64,000 nucleotides of DNA from Chloroflexota bacterium. Lineage in GTDB: Bacteria > Chloroflexota > Anaerolineae > Anaerolineales > Villigracilaceae. The DNA is taken from NCBI GenBank assembly GCA_016223135.1, contig JACRPQ010000002.1, positions 1 to 64,000 of the forward strand, given 5' to 3'. This document shows, one piece after another, positions 35,182 through 42,906 of this stretch. The number at the start of each line of letters is the position of its first letter. The stretch's first letter is position 1. The position numbers were made by a program, and so were the translations under genes. The notes below the pieces were generated by a model, which was not told where the DNA came from, searched no databases, and was given only the letters and a program-made list of their open reading frames with translations.

Positions 35182-36615
35182 TTATCGTGTGGGGAGCAGC
35201 CTGCGCTCCCTCGAACTGGCAGGGTCGGTTTTTTGATTCGCCAGGTAGATCTGCTCGATGCTGATCAACCCGCCAAAGAAAATCCACGGCAGGACGCTTG
35301 CCCGTACACCATCAAGACCGATATTGTAGGCAAAAGGTAACAGCCAATCCACCAGGAATGCCGCCATCAGCGAACCGAATACGGAGGCGAAGATGCCATA
35401 CGAATATGCCTTGGCGAACCCTTCGGGCAGTTGATTCATCAACCGATACGCCAGCCGCCCGACCTCGAACAGAATCCACAGGAAGAAAAATAAGCCCAAC
35501 ACCCCCGTCTGGGCAATGATGTCCACAAACTGGCTGTGGGAATTGAAGCGGATATGATAGCCGCGAATCGTAAATATTTGGGCATACCAGTAATAGTTCG
35601 AAAACCCCAGCCCAATGATGGGGCTGACGCGGGCAATATCCAACACCACCAGCCAGGCATCCACGCGCGTGCCCCAGCTGTAATCATCGGTGGCAATCAA
35701 CTCCTGCGCCAGGTATGCCGCCACCGCCAGGACGAAGGGAATGGTAAACGGCACCACCTTGCGGAACTTCCACCCCACCAGCACTGCCGCCACCAACCCT
35801 GCCGGCACCCAGCCCGACTTCCAGTCGTTTTGCTGGACGAGGGCAACATAAAAAGTAAGAGCGACGATGCCATACAAAACCGCCTTTGAGCGAAAACTCA
35901 GGTGATTGTTGTAAATCGCCTGGCTCAACGGCAAAGTGACCATCCACATCCAGAACATGCTGTTGGCATACACGCCATGCGCGTAAATGCGGTCAACGAT
36001 TTCCAATTCAAGGCTGCGCCCCAGCACATAGACAACCCCCAGCCCGATGAACGTCCACACGATGATTTTGAGCCAGCGGATTTCCCGAATCACGTTGGCG
36101 GTCATGATCATGGCAAGGATAAGGAAGAAGTAAATTGCAAAGCCGCCAATCTGCGCGTCAAGCGGCGCCTGATTGGCAAACACAAACCAGGGAATTTGCC
36201 CCATGGCAAAGGCGATGACGCACACAATCAGCATCAAGGACGCCGGGCGAATGGGCGCGGATTTTACAAAACTGAATTCGCGCTTCACCACGAACATATC
36301 CATGAACCACAAGCCAATCATCAGGATGAGGGTCAGGATGGAGGCGTTGAAGCCGCCCGGTCCCCTGAAAGGCACGAACATCCCGCCGGCAAACAACAGG
36401 AGAAACCCCGCATTGGGAAATCGCAGCAAAATGAGAAGCCCCGTAATTCCGATGATCGCCCCCGCCACCGCCAGCATGATCTTCATGGAACCCCAATACG
36501 CCGCCGCCACCGCCGCCACCGCCACCAATGCAATGATGGCATACTGAAGCCACCTGACGGGAATGGTGATGCGGCGGTCTATGAATAAAAACTTCAGATG
36601 AAAATCAAGGTCCAT
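35182..36615 (-). CDS. O-antigen ligase/polymerase-like membrane protein (Wzy/WaaL family)
   Basis: 477 residues and about 12 predicted membrane helices. The large outer loop ends in PIIGLGFSNYYWYAQIF...FNSHSQFVDIIAQTGVLGLFFFLW, the His-containing H-x-x-x-x-x-x...G.LGL signature of the WaaL/Wzy superfamily. These enzymes join or transfer undecaprenyl-linked glycan on the outer membrane face. I use the ATG at 36615; the frame extends to a TTG at 36633. It sits between two GT genes, so it probably polymerises or ligates the product of the 32-38 kb group. Polymerase versus ligase cannot be told apart here. Confidence 0.88.
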   Translation of the reverse strand: MDLDFHLKFLFIDRRITIPVRWLQYAIIALVAVAAVAAAYWGSMKIMLAVAGAIIGITGLLILLRFPNAGFLLLFAGGMFVPFRGPGGFNASILTLILMIGLWFMDMFVVKREFSFVKSAPIRPASLMLIVCVIAFAMGQIPWFVFANQAPLDAQIGGFAIYFFLILAMIMTANVIREIRWLKIIVWTFIGLGVVYVLGRSLELEIVDRIYAHGVYANSMFWMWMVTLPLSQAIYNNHLSFRSKAVLYGIVALTFYVALVQQNDWKSGWVPAGLVAAVLVGWKFRKVVPFTIPFVLAVAAYLAQELIATDDYSWGTRVDAWLVVLDIARVSPIIGLGFSNYYWYAQIFTIRGYHIRFNSHSQFVDIIAQTGVLGLFFFLWILFEVGRLAYRLMNQLPEGFAKAYSYGIFASVFGSLMAAFLVDWLLPFAYNIGLDGVRASVLPWIFFGGLISIEQIYLANQKTDPASSRERRLLPTR

Positions 36616-36629
36616 GGGAGGGTATCCAG

Positions 36630-37814
36630 TCAATTAATATCACTACGGACAGCATCCAGCAATCTCAAATAGGCAGGCAGAACGCTCCCCCAATTGTACT
36701 TTTCACGCACCAGACGGCGGGCGTTTTCCGCAAGCCGCAGGCGCAGACGCTCATCACGCAATATCTTTATAACATACTCCGCAAAATCCGACGAAGAATC
36801 AGCCACGAACAGATGCTCGCCTGCCTGTGCCTCCAACCCTTCCGCTCCTTTCGAGGTGGCAACGACGGGCGTGCCAAGCGCCATCGCTTCGAGAATCTTC
36901 AGCCGCGTCCCGCCGCCGCTCAACAGCGGCGCAATGCTCACCGTGCAGGAGGCAACCAGCGATTTGATGTCGTCCACATAGCCCGCCAGCGTCACATTCC
37001 GCATGGAGGGCAGGGGCAGGTTTTCGTGATCGCCTGTGATCATCAACTGCGCTTCGGGGATTTGCTCCAAAATCAACGGAAAGACCTCCCCCACAAACCA
37101 TGTCATCGCCTCGTAATTGGCGCGGTACTTGAACGGACCGCTGAAGATGATGGTATTCGCCTGCTTTTCAGCATGAATGCCTTCATATTCATCCACGTTC
37201 AGGCAGTTGGGGATGACCGCTGCTTTCGCGCGTTCCTGCGGGAAGTTCCGCGCCAGCAAGCCGCGCTCGCGTTCCGAAGCCATCGTCACCAGCCGAAAAC
37301 GGCGCAGGAGTTGGGAAAGGTACAGGCGGAGTTTGAACCAGGTCAGGGCGCGGCGGAGGCGGATTTTCCCATCGGCAGAAAAAGCCTGATCGTGGAACAG
37401 TCCAATCTCGAATTCTTCAAACGCAGTGGGCGCGTCGCCAAAGTACGGCGCGTACGCCGCCATCTGCAATTGCGAGGCGATGATCAGGTCGAACTTCTCT
37501 TCGGTCAGCGCCTGCATGATCGCCTCTGCCATTTCGGGCGAGAAAGTATCCACAACGGAACGCGGTTTGGGACTCAGGAAACCGAGACGGGCGCGCAGTG
37601 TGCGCGGATCGAACTCCCGCCACGGCACGACCCGCACCTTCGAGCAAATTGCGCGAACTTCGGGCGCATCGGGACTCACCTCAGCCTGGTCGGCAAAACT
37701 GAGCAGGGTCACACGATGATGCTGACTCAAGCCGCGCAGGAGGTTGTAGATGCGGATCTTCGAGCCGTTATTCATCGGGTAGGGGAACCAGCGGGAGAGG
37801 AAGAGGATGTTCAT
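36630..37814 (-). CDS. GT4-family glycosyltransferase (stp1-like)
   Basis: 394 residues. MNILFLSRWFPYPMNNGSKIRIYNLLRGLSQHH is the N-terminal signature shared with the GT4 at 32019. The donor half contains VIPNCLNVDEY, SGPFKYRANYEAMTWFVGEVFP and TRLKILEAMALGTPVVATSKGAEGL. It is a cytoplasmic GT-B enzyme of normal length. First gene of its block; its C-terminal end runs just past the TTG of the next gene's longer frame. Acceptor unknown. No clear Shine-Dalgarno is seen before its ATG. Confidence 0.9.
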   Translation of the reverse strand: MNILFLSRWFPYPMNNGSKIRIYNLLRGLSQHHRVTLLSFADQAEVSPDAPEVRAICSKVRVVPWREFDPRTLRARLGFLSPKPRSVVDTFSPEMAEAIMQALTEEKFDLIIASQLQMAAYAPYFGDAPTAFEEFEIGLFHDQAFSADGKIRLRRALTWFKLRLYLSQLLRRFRLVTMASERERGLLARNFPQERAKAAVIPNCLNVDEYEGIHAEKQANTIIFSGPFKYRANYEAMTWFVGEVFPLILEQIPEAQLMITGDHENLPLPSMRNVTLAGYVDDIKSLVASCTVSIAPLLSGGGTRLKILEAMALGTPVVATSKGAEGLEAQAGEHLFVADSSSDFAEYVIKILRDERLRLRLAENARRLVREKYNWGSVLPAYLRLLDAVRSDIN

Positions 37815-38219
37815 CGAATGACAATAAGTTACTACTTCATGGTACGCAGAGGGTGCGTCGCACCTTCGCTGCCAAAGAAAGTCCCAAGCGGCATTTTGAG
37901 TGTTGTTGTGGGCATATCTGCCCGTATGGTGCGACGCACTGCGGAAGGTGCGTTACTACATCTGAAGGTGAGACATTAGGTATCGGCGCTTATTATCACA
38001 GCCCAAAGTCCAACATTGGAGAGCATCTCTTACACTGTGGTGCAGAGGACGTTCTCCTTTGGCACCGCCCGTCAGGGCAGGTGTAACGCTCGTTCAACCT
38101 TGCGCTGTTACTCTATTCCCCATTAGCAGAAAGAGATTGTCAGTAGATCGCGAAAAGCCCTTGCGCAGCAGGCAATAATGGACGGTCGTCTGCAAACTGT
38201 CACGTGACCAGGTTTCGAT
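37815..38219. repeat. Intergenic repeat region with candidate 8-bp target duplication
   Basis: GTGCGTCGCACC (37853-37864) and GGTGCGACGCAC (37928-37939) form a perfect 12-bp inverted repeat inside a 116-bp stretch (37836-37951). GTTACTAC directly flanks it at 37828-37835 and 37952-37959. Further right (37985-38090) is a degraded AGAG-type hairpin copy (ATTGGAGAGCATCTCTTACACTG). No gene is visible between 37815 and 38219. Confidence 0.55.
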
Positions 38220-38441
38220 CTACTTTCTTTTCGGCGGTTTTAGTTTGGACTTGGACATTTCTTTTAGCAAATCGTCCAAAGTCATATCGGCAAAGAGGGT
38301 TTTACGTTCCTCTGTGTAATCGCCGTAACCAGTGGTGAATTGATTTACAAAGCGGATGGTGTTCACCACGCCAATTTCTTTATAAAGGACCTGTAAAGCC
38401 TCCCTGGTAATTTCAGCAAGCGGAAGGGTGTTTGCTATCAT
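38220..38441 (-). CDS. Small protein downstream of the PIN toxin, putative antitoxin
   Basis: 73 residues starting MIANTLPLAEITREALQVLYKEIG at the ATG at 38441, which follows GAGGAG with ideal spacing. It starts one base after the stop of the PIN gene, so the two are translationally coupled. The C-terminal half (DMTLDDLLKEMSKSK) and basic end (LKPPKRK) look like a toxin-binding tail. I know of similar small proteins beside PIN genes but cannot name a family. The toxin-first order is the reverse of usual VapBC. Confidence 0.65.
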   Translation of the reverse strand: MIANTLPLAEITREALQVLYKEIGVVNTIRFVNQFTTGYGDYTEERKTLFADMTLDDLLKEMSKSKLKPPKRK

Positions 38442-38442
38442 T

Positions 38443-38883
38443 TTATAACTCCTCTGCCAGTTCAAGCGGGGAAACAACTTTTACTTTTAAACCCGATGTT
38501 TTCTTTGCCTTCTTCAAAAGGGCGCTGTCGCAAGTGCAGAAATAATCCGCGTGAGCGCTCTCGGCGGATGCCAGATGAACTGCATCCAAAAAGTGAATGC
38601 CGAGATCAACCAGTTCTCTCGAACGCTTTTCGATTTTGGGGCTCATGCTCACGTAGTCTTTTGCTTTTGCAACCACTTCCAACGCATACTCCTTGCGGAT
38701 CTGGTTCGAGTTGCGATGAATTTCGAACAACAGGATTTCCGAAGAAATCAAATTCACCTTGTCTGCTTCTGCCAGCGATAGAATGCCCAACACAGCCTCC
38801 GCCTCCAGCGCAATACGGAGTTGGGACTTGCTATCCAGCGGGCGTTGTATGCTGCAAGTGTCAAGATAGATTACGGGTTTCAT
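38443..38883 (-). CDS. PIN-domain protein (VapC-like RNase toxin)
   Basis: 146 residues. The four PIN acidic residues can be placed: Asp8 (IYLDTCSIQRPL), Glu54 (LLFEIHR), Asp100 (HFLDAVHLASA) and Asp119 (FCTCDSAL). PIN toxins are metal-dependent endoribonucleases, usually cutting tRNA or rRNA. Slightly longer than typical VapC (about 130). Its partner would be the small coupled gene at 38220. A TATAAT lies 8 nt before the ATG, suggesting a leaderless transcript independent of the glycan operons. Confidence 0.85.
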   Translation of the reverse strand: MKPVIYLDTCSIQRPLDSKSQLRIALEAEAVLGILSLAEADKVNLISSEILLFEIHRNSNQIRKEYALEVVAKAKDYVSMSPKIEKRSRELVDLGIHFLDAVHLASAESAHADYFCTCDSALLKKAKKTSGLKVKVVSPLELAEEL

Positions 38884-38891
38884 TATTTTGA

Positions 38892-38897
38892 ATTATA
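38892..38897 (-). promoter_or_regulatory. Consensus -10 box for the PIN toxin operon
   Basis: Minus-strand TATAAT is an exact -10 consensus, ending 8 nt before the ATG at 38883, so the transcript would be leaderless or nearly so. I find no convincing -35 box at 16-18 nt spacing. Confidence 0.4.
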
Positions 38898-38944
38898 GCA
38901 CTGGCAGTGTTACTGCATTTTCGTGATCTACCGATATTGGGGAA

Positions 38945-40171
38945 TTACAGGCTGTACAGATATTCTTCTATCTCTTCGGTCATGCGGCGGAGGTCGAATT
39001 TTTCGGCGGCGGTTCGGCGGGCGGACTCTGCCAGTTGTTTGCACAGGGCAGGGGAATCAATAAGACGTTTCAATTGGCGGCTCAACGCTTCGGGGTCGTT
39101 TGGCGGGAAGGTCAGGGCGTTTTCGCCATCTTGCAGGATTTCCGCCGCGCCGCCCACCGCTGTGCCGACAACGACCACGCCCGCCGCCATCGCCTCGACG
39201 ATGACCCGCCCGAACGGTTCTGCCCAAATCGAAGGGAAGATGAGGATGTTGGAATGGGCATAGAGGGAGGGTAAAGCCTCTTTGGGCTGAACAGGCAAAA
39301 AGTCCACGAAGGAGGCGAGGCGGGCGCGCGCCACAAATTGACGGAGAACCTGCACGTAGTCCGCATCCCCATCGCCGACAATCGTCAGTTTGACGTTTTC
39401 CACGCCGTAATGCCGCACAAGGCGACCGACCCCTTCAATGGCGGTATGGACGCCCTTTTCACGGGTGAGCCTGCCCACGTAGAGCAAAGAGACAGTCTCT
39501 GGGAGACTGGCGCGTTGAAGGTTGAGGTAGGGGCGCGTGTCAATCGCGCCATAGATGATTTTGGAATGTTTGGGGGTGACGCCCTTGCGCTGGAGTTCGG
39601 TTTGCATGAAGGCGGAGGGGAAGAGGGCGTGTTCCACCTGGAGGGCAGGGCGCGGTTCGCGCGCGAGGATGCGGCGGGCAAAGGGACGCAGGAAAAGTTT
39701 GGGAAGCCCCGTGAGCGGATTACGGGCGGGGGCGTTCCAGTAGTTTTCGTACTGGCTGGGCAGCGTGAGCCAGTAATCGCCGATGTAGCAGGCAACCCTG
39801 CCTGGCAGAAGTTCCTCGGCGAGGGCGGGGAGCGAGCGCGGCAAATTCCACATGCCCCACAGGAGGATGGCATTGGGTTTGTGCTGCTCGACGGTGCGGC
39901 GCAGGATGGTCAGGTTTTCGCGTTCGCGCCGTTTGCGGCTGATAAAGAACTGGAAGGCGTTGCGAAGCGAGGCAAGTTCCATTTCGAGATGAAGTTCGCG
40001 CCGCACCCAGGCGGGATCGGGTTCGGGGAGGGAGGCGCGTCCGTGCGTGCTGGTGAGGACAAGCACGTCATGTCCGCGGCTGCGCAGACCGTCGGCGACT
40101 TCGCCGCACCATTGCTCGTATCCGCCGCGGCTGGCGGGAGGGTAGAAGTTGCTGAGGAAGAGCAGTTTCAT
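38945..40171 (-). CDS. GT4-family glycosyltransferase
   Basis: 408 residues. MKLLFLSNFYPPASRGGYEQWCGEVADGL is a GT4 acceptor-domain start; the donor half has YVGRLTREKGVHTAIEG, SIWAEPFGRVIVEAMAAGVVVVGTAVGG (E-x7-E catalytic region). It shares the unusual segment LLWGMWNLPRSLPALAEE...YWNAPARNPL with the GT4 at 41439 (IWGMWNLSKSLAQEAE...FWDSPATSPL), so the two are paralogues. It overlaps the GT2 at 40168 by ATGA. A gap with the PIN operon follows. Confidence 0.92.
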   Translation of the reverse strand: MKLLFLSNFYPPASRGGYEQWCGEVADGLRSRGHDVLVLTSTHGRASLPEPDPAWVRRELHLEMELASLRNAFQFFISRKRRERENLTILRRTVEQHKPNAILLWGMWNLPRSLPALAEELLPGRVACYIGDYWLTLPSQYENYWNAPARNPLTGLPKLFLRPFARRILAREPRPALQVEHALFPSAFMQTELQRKGVTPKHSKIIYGAIDTRPYLNLQRASLPETVSLLYVGRLTREKGVHTAIEGVGRLVRHYGVENVKLTIVGDGDADYVQVLRQFVARARLASFVDFLPVQPKEALPSLYAHSNILIFPSIWAEPFGRVIVEAMAAGVVVVGTAVGGAAEILQDGENALTFPPNDPEALSRQLKRLIDSPALCKQLAESARRTAAEKFDLRRMTEEIEEYLYSL

Positions 40172-41388
40172 CGGCGGCGCAGGGCTTTGAGCCGTTCAAG
40201 GAGGCGCTCTCCCAACAGGGATTTGACCCAGCGCGAGAGCAGGGAGGGCGCGAACAGCCGTTTGAAGTCGTTTTGCACGGCGCGGCGGAAGAAGCGGCGG
40301 GCGAGGTCGAATTCGCGCGTGCCGTAGGCGAGCAAGCCAAGCGAGTGGAACATGCGGGCGCGGGCGGCGCGCTGGAGACGCTTGACCTCGTGCGCGGTGG
40401 AAGCGTCGGCGAACAGGCGCTCCATCATGCCAAGCAGGGGGAGGCTGTTGCGCCTCACGTTCAGGGATGCCAGATCGCCCATGTGTCCTTTGGGCTGGTC
40501 GCCGCAGCCGAGTTGGTAGTAGGTGTCCACTTCGAGCAGGAGGCTGGGGCAGATGTTTGCCATTTTTTGAAAGCACTCGTAGGAGCGTTGGGGATGACCA
40601 TACTGCAGGTACTCGACGCACGAGCCGAGGTAGGCGCGTCCGTAGGCGCGGTGGAGGAGCGAATCTCCCGCCGAGGCTGGCTCTGCACCGACATGTTTCT
40701 TCAGCACGGCGAGACGGGCAGTGAGCATCCGCAGCGGGTCGGTGGACATGCTCCCTGCGAGGACGCGGTGACGGGTCAGGATGTGAGGCGAGTGGATGAG
40801 ACGGAATTTCTTCGCCGCCCGCAGCCAGACGTCCCAGTCTTCGCACGCCCGCAGGGACTCGTCGAAGAAGCCGACTTCGTCGTACACGCGCCGCCGCAGG
40901 AAAACCGATTCGGGGACGAAGAAGTTTCCGTCGAGCAGAGCAGTGTAGAGGTCCGCGGGGGAAACGGGGCGGTTCTCAATTTGCGGCAGAGGGTTGTCGG
41001 CTTCGTCCACAAAGCGATAGCCGCAATAGACGCCGTCCGCCGCGGGGTCTGCCTGCAGCGCCGCGACCAGCGTTTCGAGGAAGTTCGGCTCGTACATGTC
41101 GTCGGCGTCCAGCACGCCGATCAACTCGCCTTTGGAGGCGCGCAGTCCCGTGTTGCGCGCGGCGGAGAGACCGGCGTTGGTCTGGTAGATGTAGCGGATT
41201 TGATCGCCGAAAGCCGCCGCCACTTTGGCGCTATCGTCGGTCGAGCCGTCGTCCACCACGATGATTTCGACGGGGCGGTAGGTCTGATTTAGCACGCTGC
41301 GGATGGCGTCTCCGAGAAAGCGGGCATGGTTGTAGTTGGGGATGATGACGCTGACGAGAGGTGATTCAGGGGACATGGATTTTTTCAT
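40168..41388 (-). CDS. GT2-family glycosyltransferase with C-terminal helical (TPR-like) tail
   Basis: 406 residues. The first ~230 are a GT-A domain: VSVIIPNYNHARFLGDAI, IVVDDGSTDDS, GLSAARNTGLRASKGELIGVLDADDMYEP (DADD metal site) and ACEDWDVWLRAA (ED catalytic motif). The remaining ~170 residues are helical with repeat-like features (LGLLAYGTREFDLARRFFRRAVQNDFKRLF reads as a TPR). The same arrangement recurs at 45512 and 50623. It is coupled by ATGA to the downstream GT4. The tail may scaffold the polymer-synthesis complex; this is inference. Confidence 0.9.
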   Translation of the reverse strand: MKKSMSPESPLVSVIIPNYNHARFLGDAIRSVLNQTYRPVEIIVVDDGSTDDSAKVAAAFGDQIRYIYQTNAGLSAARNTGLRASKGELIGVLDADDMYEPNFLETLVAALQADPAADGVYCGYRFVDEADNPLPQIENRPVSPADLYTALLDGNFFVPESVFLRRRVYDEVGFFDESLRACEDWDVWLRAAKKFRLIHSPHILTRHRVLAGSMSTDPLRMLTARLAVLKKHVGAEPASAGDSLLHRAYGRAYLGSCVEYLQYGHPQRSYECFQKMANICPSLLLEVDTYYQLGCGDQPKGHMGDLASLNVRRNSLPLLGMMERLFADASTAHEVKRLQRAARARMFHSLGLLAYGTREFDLARRFFRRAVQNDFKRLFAPSLLSRWVKSLLGERLLERLKALRRR

Positions 41389-41434
41389 CCGAGTTCAAAG
41401 ATTAACCTTGCGCAACAGGCGGTTGTGTAAACCC

Positions 41435-41457
41435 GGCGTTAGAGAGCGCCAGTTACG
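41435..41457. repeat. AGAG-loop hairpin supplying a stop codon
   Basis: GGCGTT (41435-41440), AGAG, AGCGCC (41445-41450), then AGTTACGC. The stem has one G:T pair. The TAA stop of the GT4 at 41439 and its last codons (encoding VTGAL) are formed by this repeat. Confidence 0.65.
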
Positions 41458-42677
41458 CGGAGGAGATACGCCTCGAGGTTGGCGACCATTTTGTGGATGT
41501 CGAAACGTTCCTCGGCGGTCTTTCTGCCGCCTTCCGCCAGTTTGCGTAACAGCGACGGGTCACCCAGCAGACGGCGAATTTGTTTTGCCAAATCCGCTGC
41601 GTCGCCGGGCTGGAAGAGCAATCCGTTTTCGCCATGGACGATGGTCTCCGCTGTGCCGCCGTTCGCCGAACCGACCACCGCCATGCCGCACGCCAATCCC
41701 TCCTGCATGATGCGCGCCAGCGGCTCCGCCCAGACCGAAGGCAGGAGCAGGACATCGAATTTGCCGAGAAAGGCTGGCAATTCGGCGCGCGGAATCGGCG
41801 CATGAAACTCGACCACATCGGACAACCGATGCTGACTCACAAGCCCGTGCAGGCGCGCCTCGTACTGCTGGTGTCCCTTGCCCAAAATGGTGAGACGCAG
41901 ACGCTTCCGCTCCTCCGCCGATAACTGACTCAACGCCTCGAGGATGGTATGCACTCCCTTATGCTCCGCCAAAATGCCGACGAACACAAGCGACAGGACG
42001 CCGTCCTTCAATTCGTATGTCCGTTTGTCTGCCTGGGCGAGGTAGTTGGTCAGGTCTATGCCTTCGTAGATGACGGGCGCATCCTTGAGCGGGACGCCCG
42101 CCTCCAGCAACTGGTCGCGTTGAGCGGCGGAACAGCACGGCGCATGTTCGAAGCGCAGCGGAACCGGCTCCCATTCCTCGCGCAGGACGAGGCGGGCGGG
42201 AATTCGCAGCAGGCGTTTGGCAAAGGTTTTGAGCGGCGAGGTGGCGGGGGAATCCCAGAACTGGCGGTGCATGTTCGCCTCGATGGGCCACGGATTGGCG
42301 AGATAGTACACCACGCGCGAACCCATCAGCCGTTCTGCCTCCTGCGCCAGGCTCTTCGATAAGTTCCACATACCCCAGATGAAGATGACATCAGGCTTTT
42401 CTTCTGTCACCAGGCGGCGCAGATGTTCCAAATTCCGCGCGCGGCGCTGCGGATAGGACCAGGCGTCCTGCATCTTGTAGAATTGCAGGTCGCCTTCCAA
42501 TGAGAGCAGGCGGTGGATGTTGCCTTCAGAGAACGGGCGGTCGTAACCGTAGGCGCTCGTCAATACGGAGACTTGATGTCCGAGGCGGGCAAAGCCCTCC
42601 ACCGCTTCCTGACAGAGAGCCTCGTACCCGCCAATGACGTGCGGAGGATACAGGTTGGAGAGGAATAAGACTTTCAT
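41439..42677 (-). CDS. GT4-family glycosyltransferase
   Basis: 412 residues from the ATG at 42677 (MKVLFLSNLYPPHVIGGYEALCQEAVEGF). Donor-site motifs are FVGILAEHKGVHTILEAL and SVWAEPLARIMQEGLACGMAVVGSANGGTAETI. It is a paralogue of the GT4 at 38945, sharing the IWGMWNLSKSL segment. The last five codons and the stop are read through a repeat hairpin (41435-41450), so the native C terminus may have been shortened or extended by that insertion. Cytoplasmic; sugar and acceptor unknown. Confidence 0.92.
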   Translation of the reverse strand: MKVLFLSNLYPPHVIGGYEALCQEAVEGFARLGHQVSVLTSAYGYDRPFSEGNIHRLLSLEGDLQFYKMQDAWSYPQRRARNLEHLRRLVTEEKPDVIFIWGMWNLSKSLAQEAERLMGSRVVYYLANPWPIEANMHRQFWDSPATSPLKTFAKRLLRIPARLVLREEWEPVPLRFEHAPCCSAAQRDQLLEAGVPLKDAPVIYEGIDLTNYLAQADKRTYELKDGVLSLVFVGILAEHKGVHTILEALSQLSAEERKRLRLTILGKGHQQYEARLHGLVSQHRLSDVVEFHAPIPRAELPAFLGKFDVLLLPSVWAEPLARIMQEGLACGMAVVGSANGGTAETIVHGENGLLFQPGDAADLAKQIRRLLGDPSLLRKLAEGGRKTAEERFDIHKMVANLEAYLLRVTGAL

Positions 42678-42699
42678 TGAGGTGTGTCCGTGTTTTGGT

Positions 42700-42890
42700 C
42701 CACTAATCTTCACTAATCTGCGCTAATCTTCTTTTCGGTTTCTTTCTACCGTACATTTCTCTCGTGAAAAACCCTAAAGGTCTTTTTGGAAATTCTCAAA
42801 TTCACGAAGGGAAAGCAGACCTTTAGGGTTTCTGTGTGTACGGTAAAGAATTCGGTTTTTCAAAATTCGCGCAGATTGGTGTAGATGAGC
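42700..42890. repeat. MITE-like element with 8-bp target duplication, nested in a second palindrome
   Basis: The element 42742-42850 has terminal arms TACCGTACA (42747-42755) and TGTACGGTA (42837-42845) and perfect inner arms AACCCTAAAGGTCT (42770-42783) and AGACCTTTAGGGTT (42817-42830). TTCGGTTT flanks it directly at 42734-42741 and 42851-42858. Outside, CACTAATCTGCGC and GCGCAGATTGGTG are remains of the palindrome that was hit. The gap 42678-42906 has no gene. Confidence 0.7.
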
Positions 42891-42906
42891 GAAATAGGTG
42901 AGCGTC

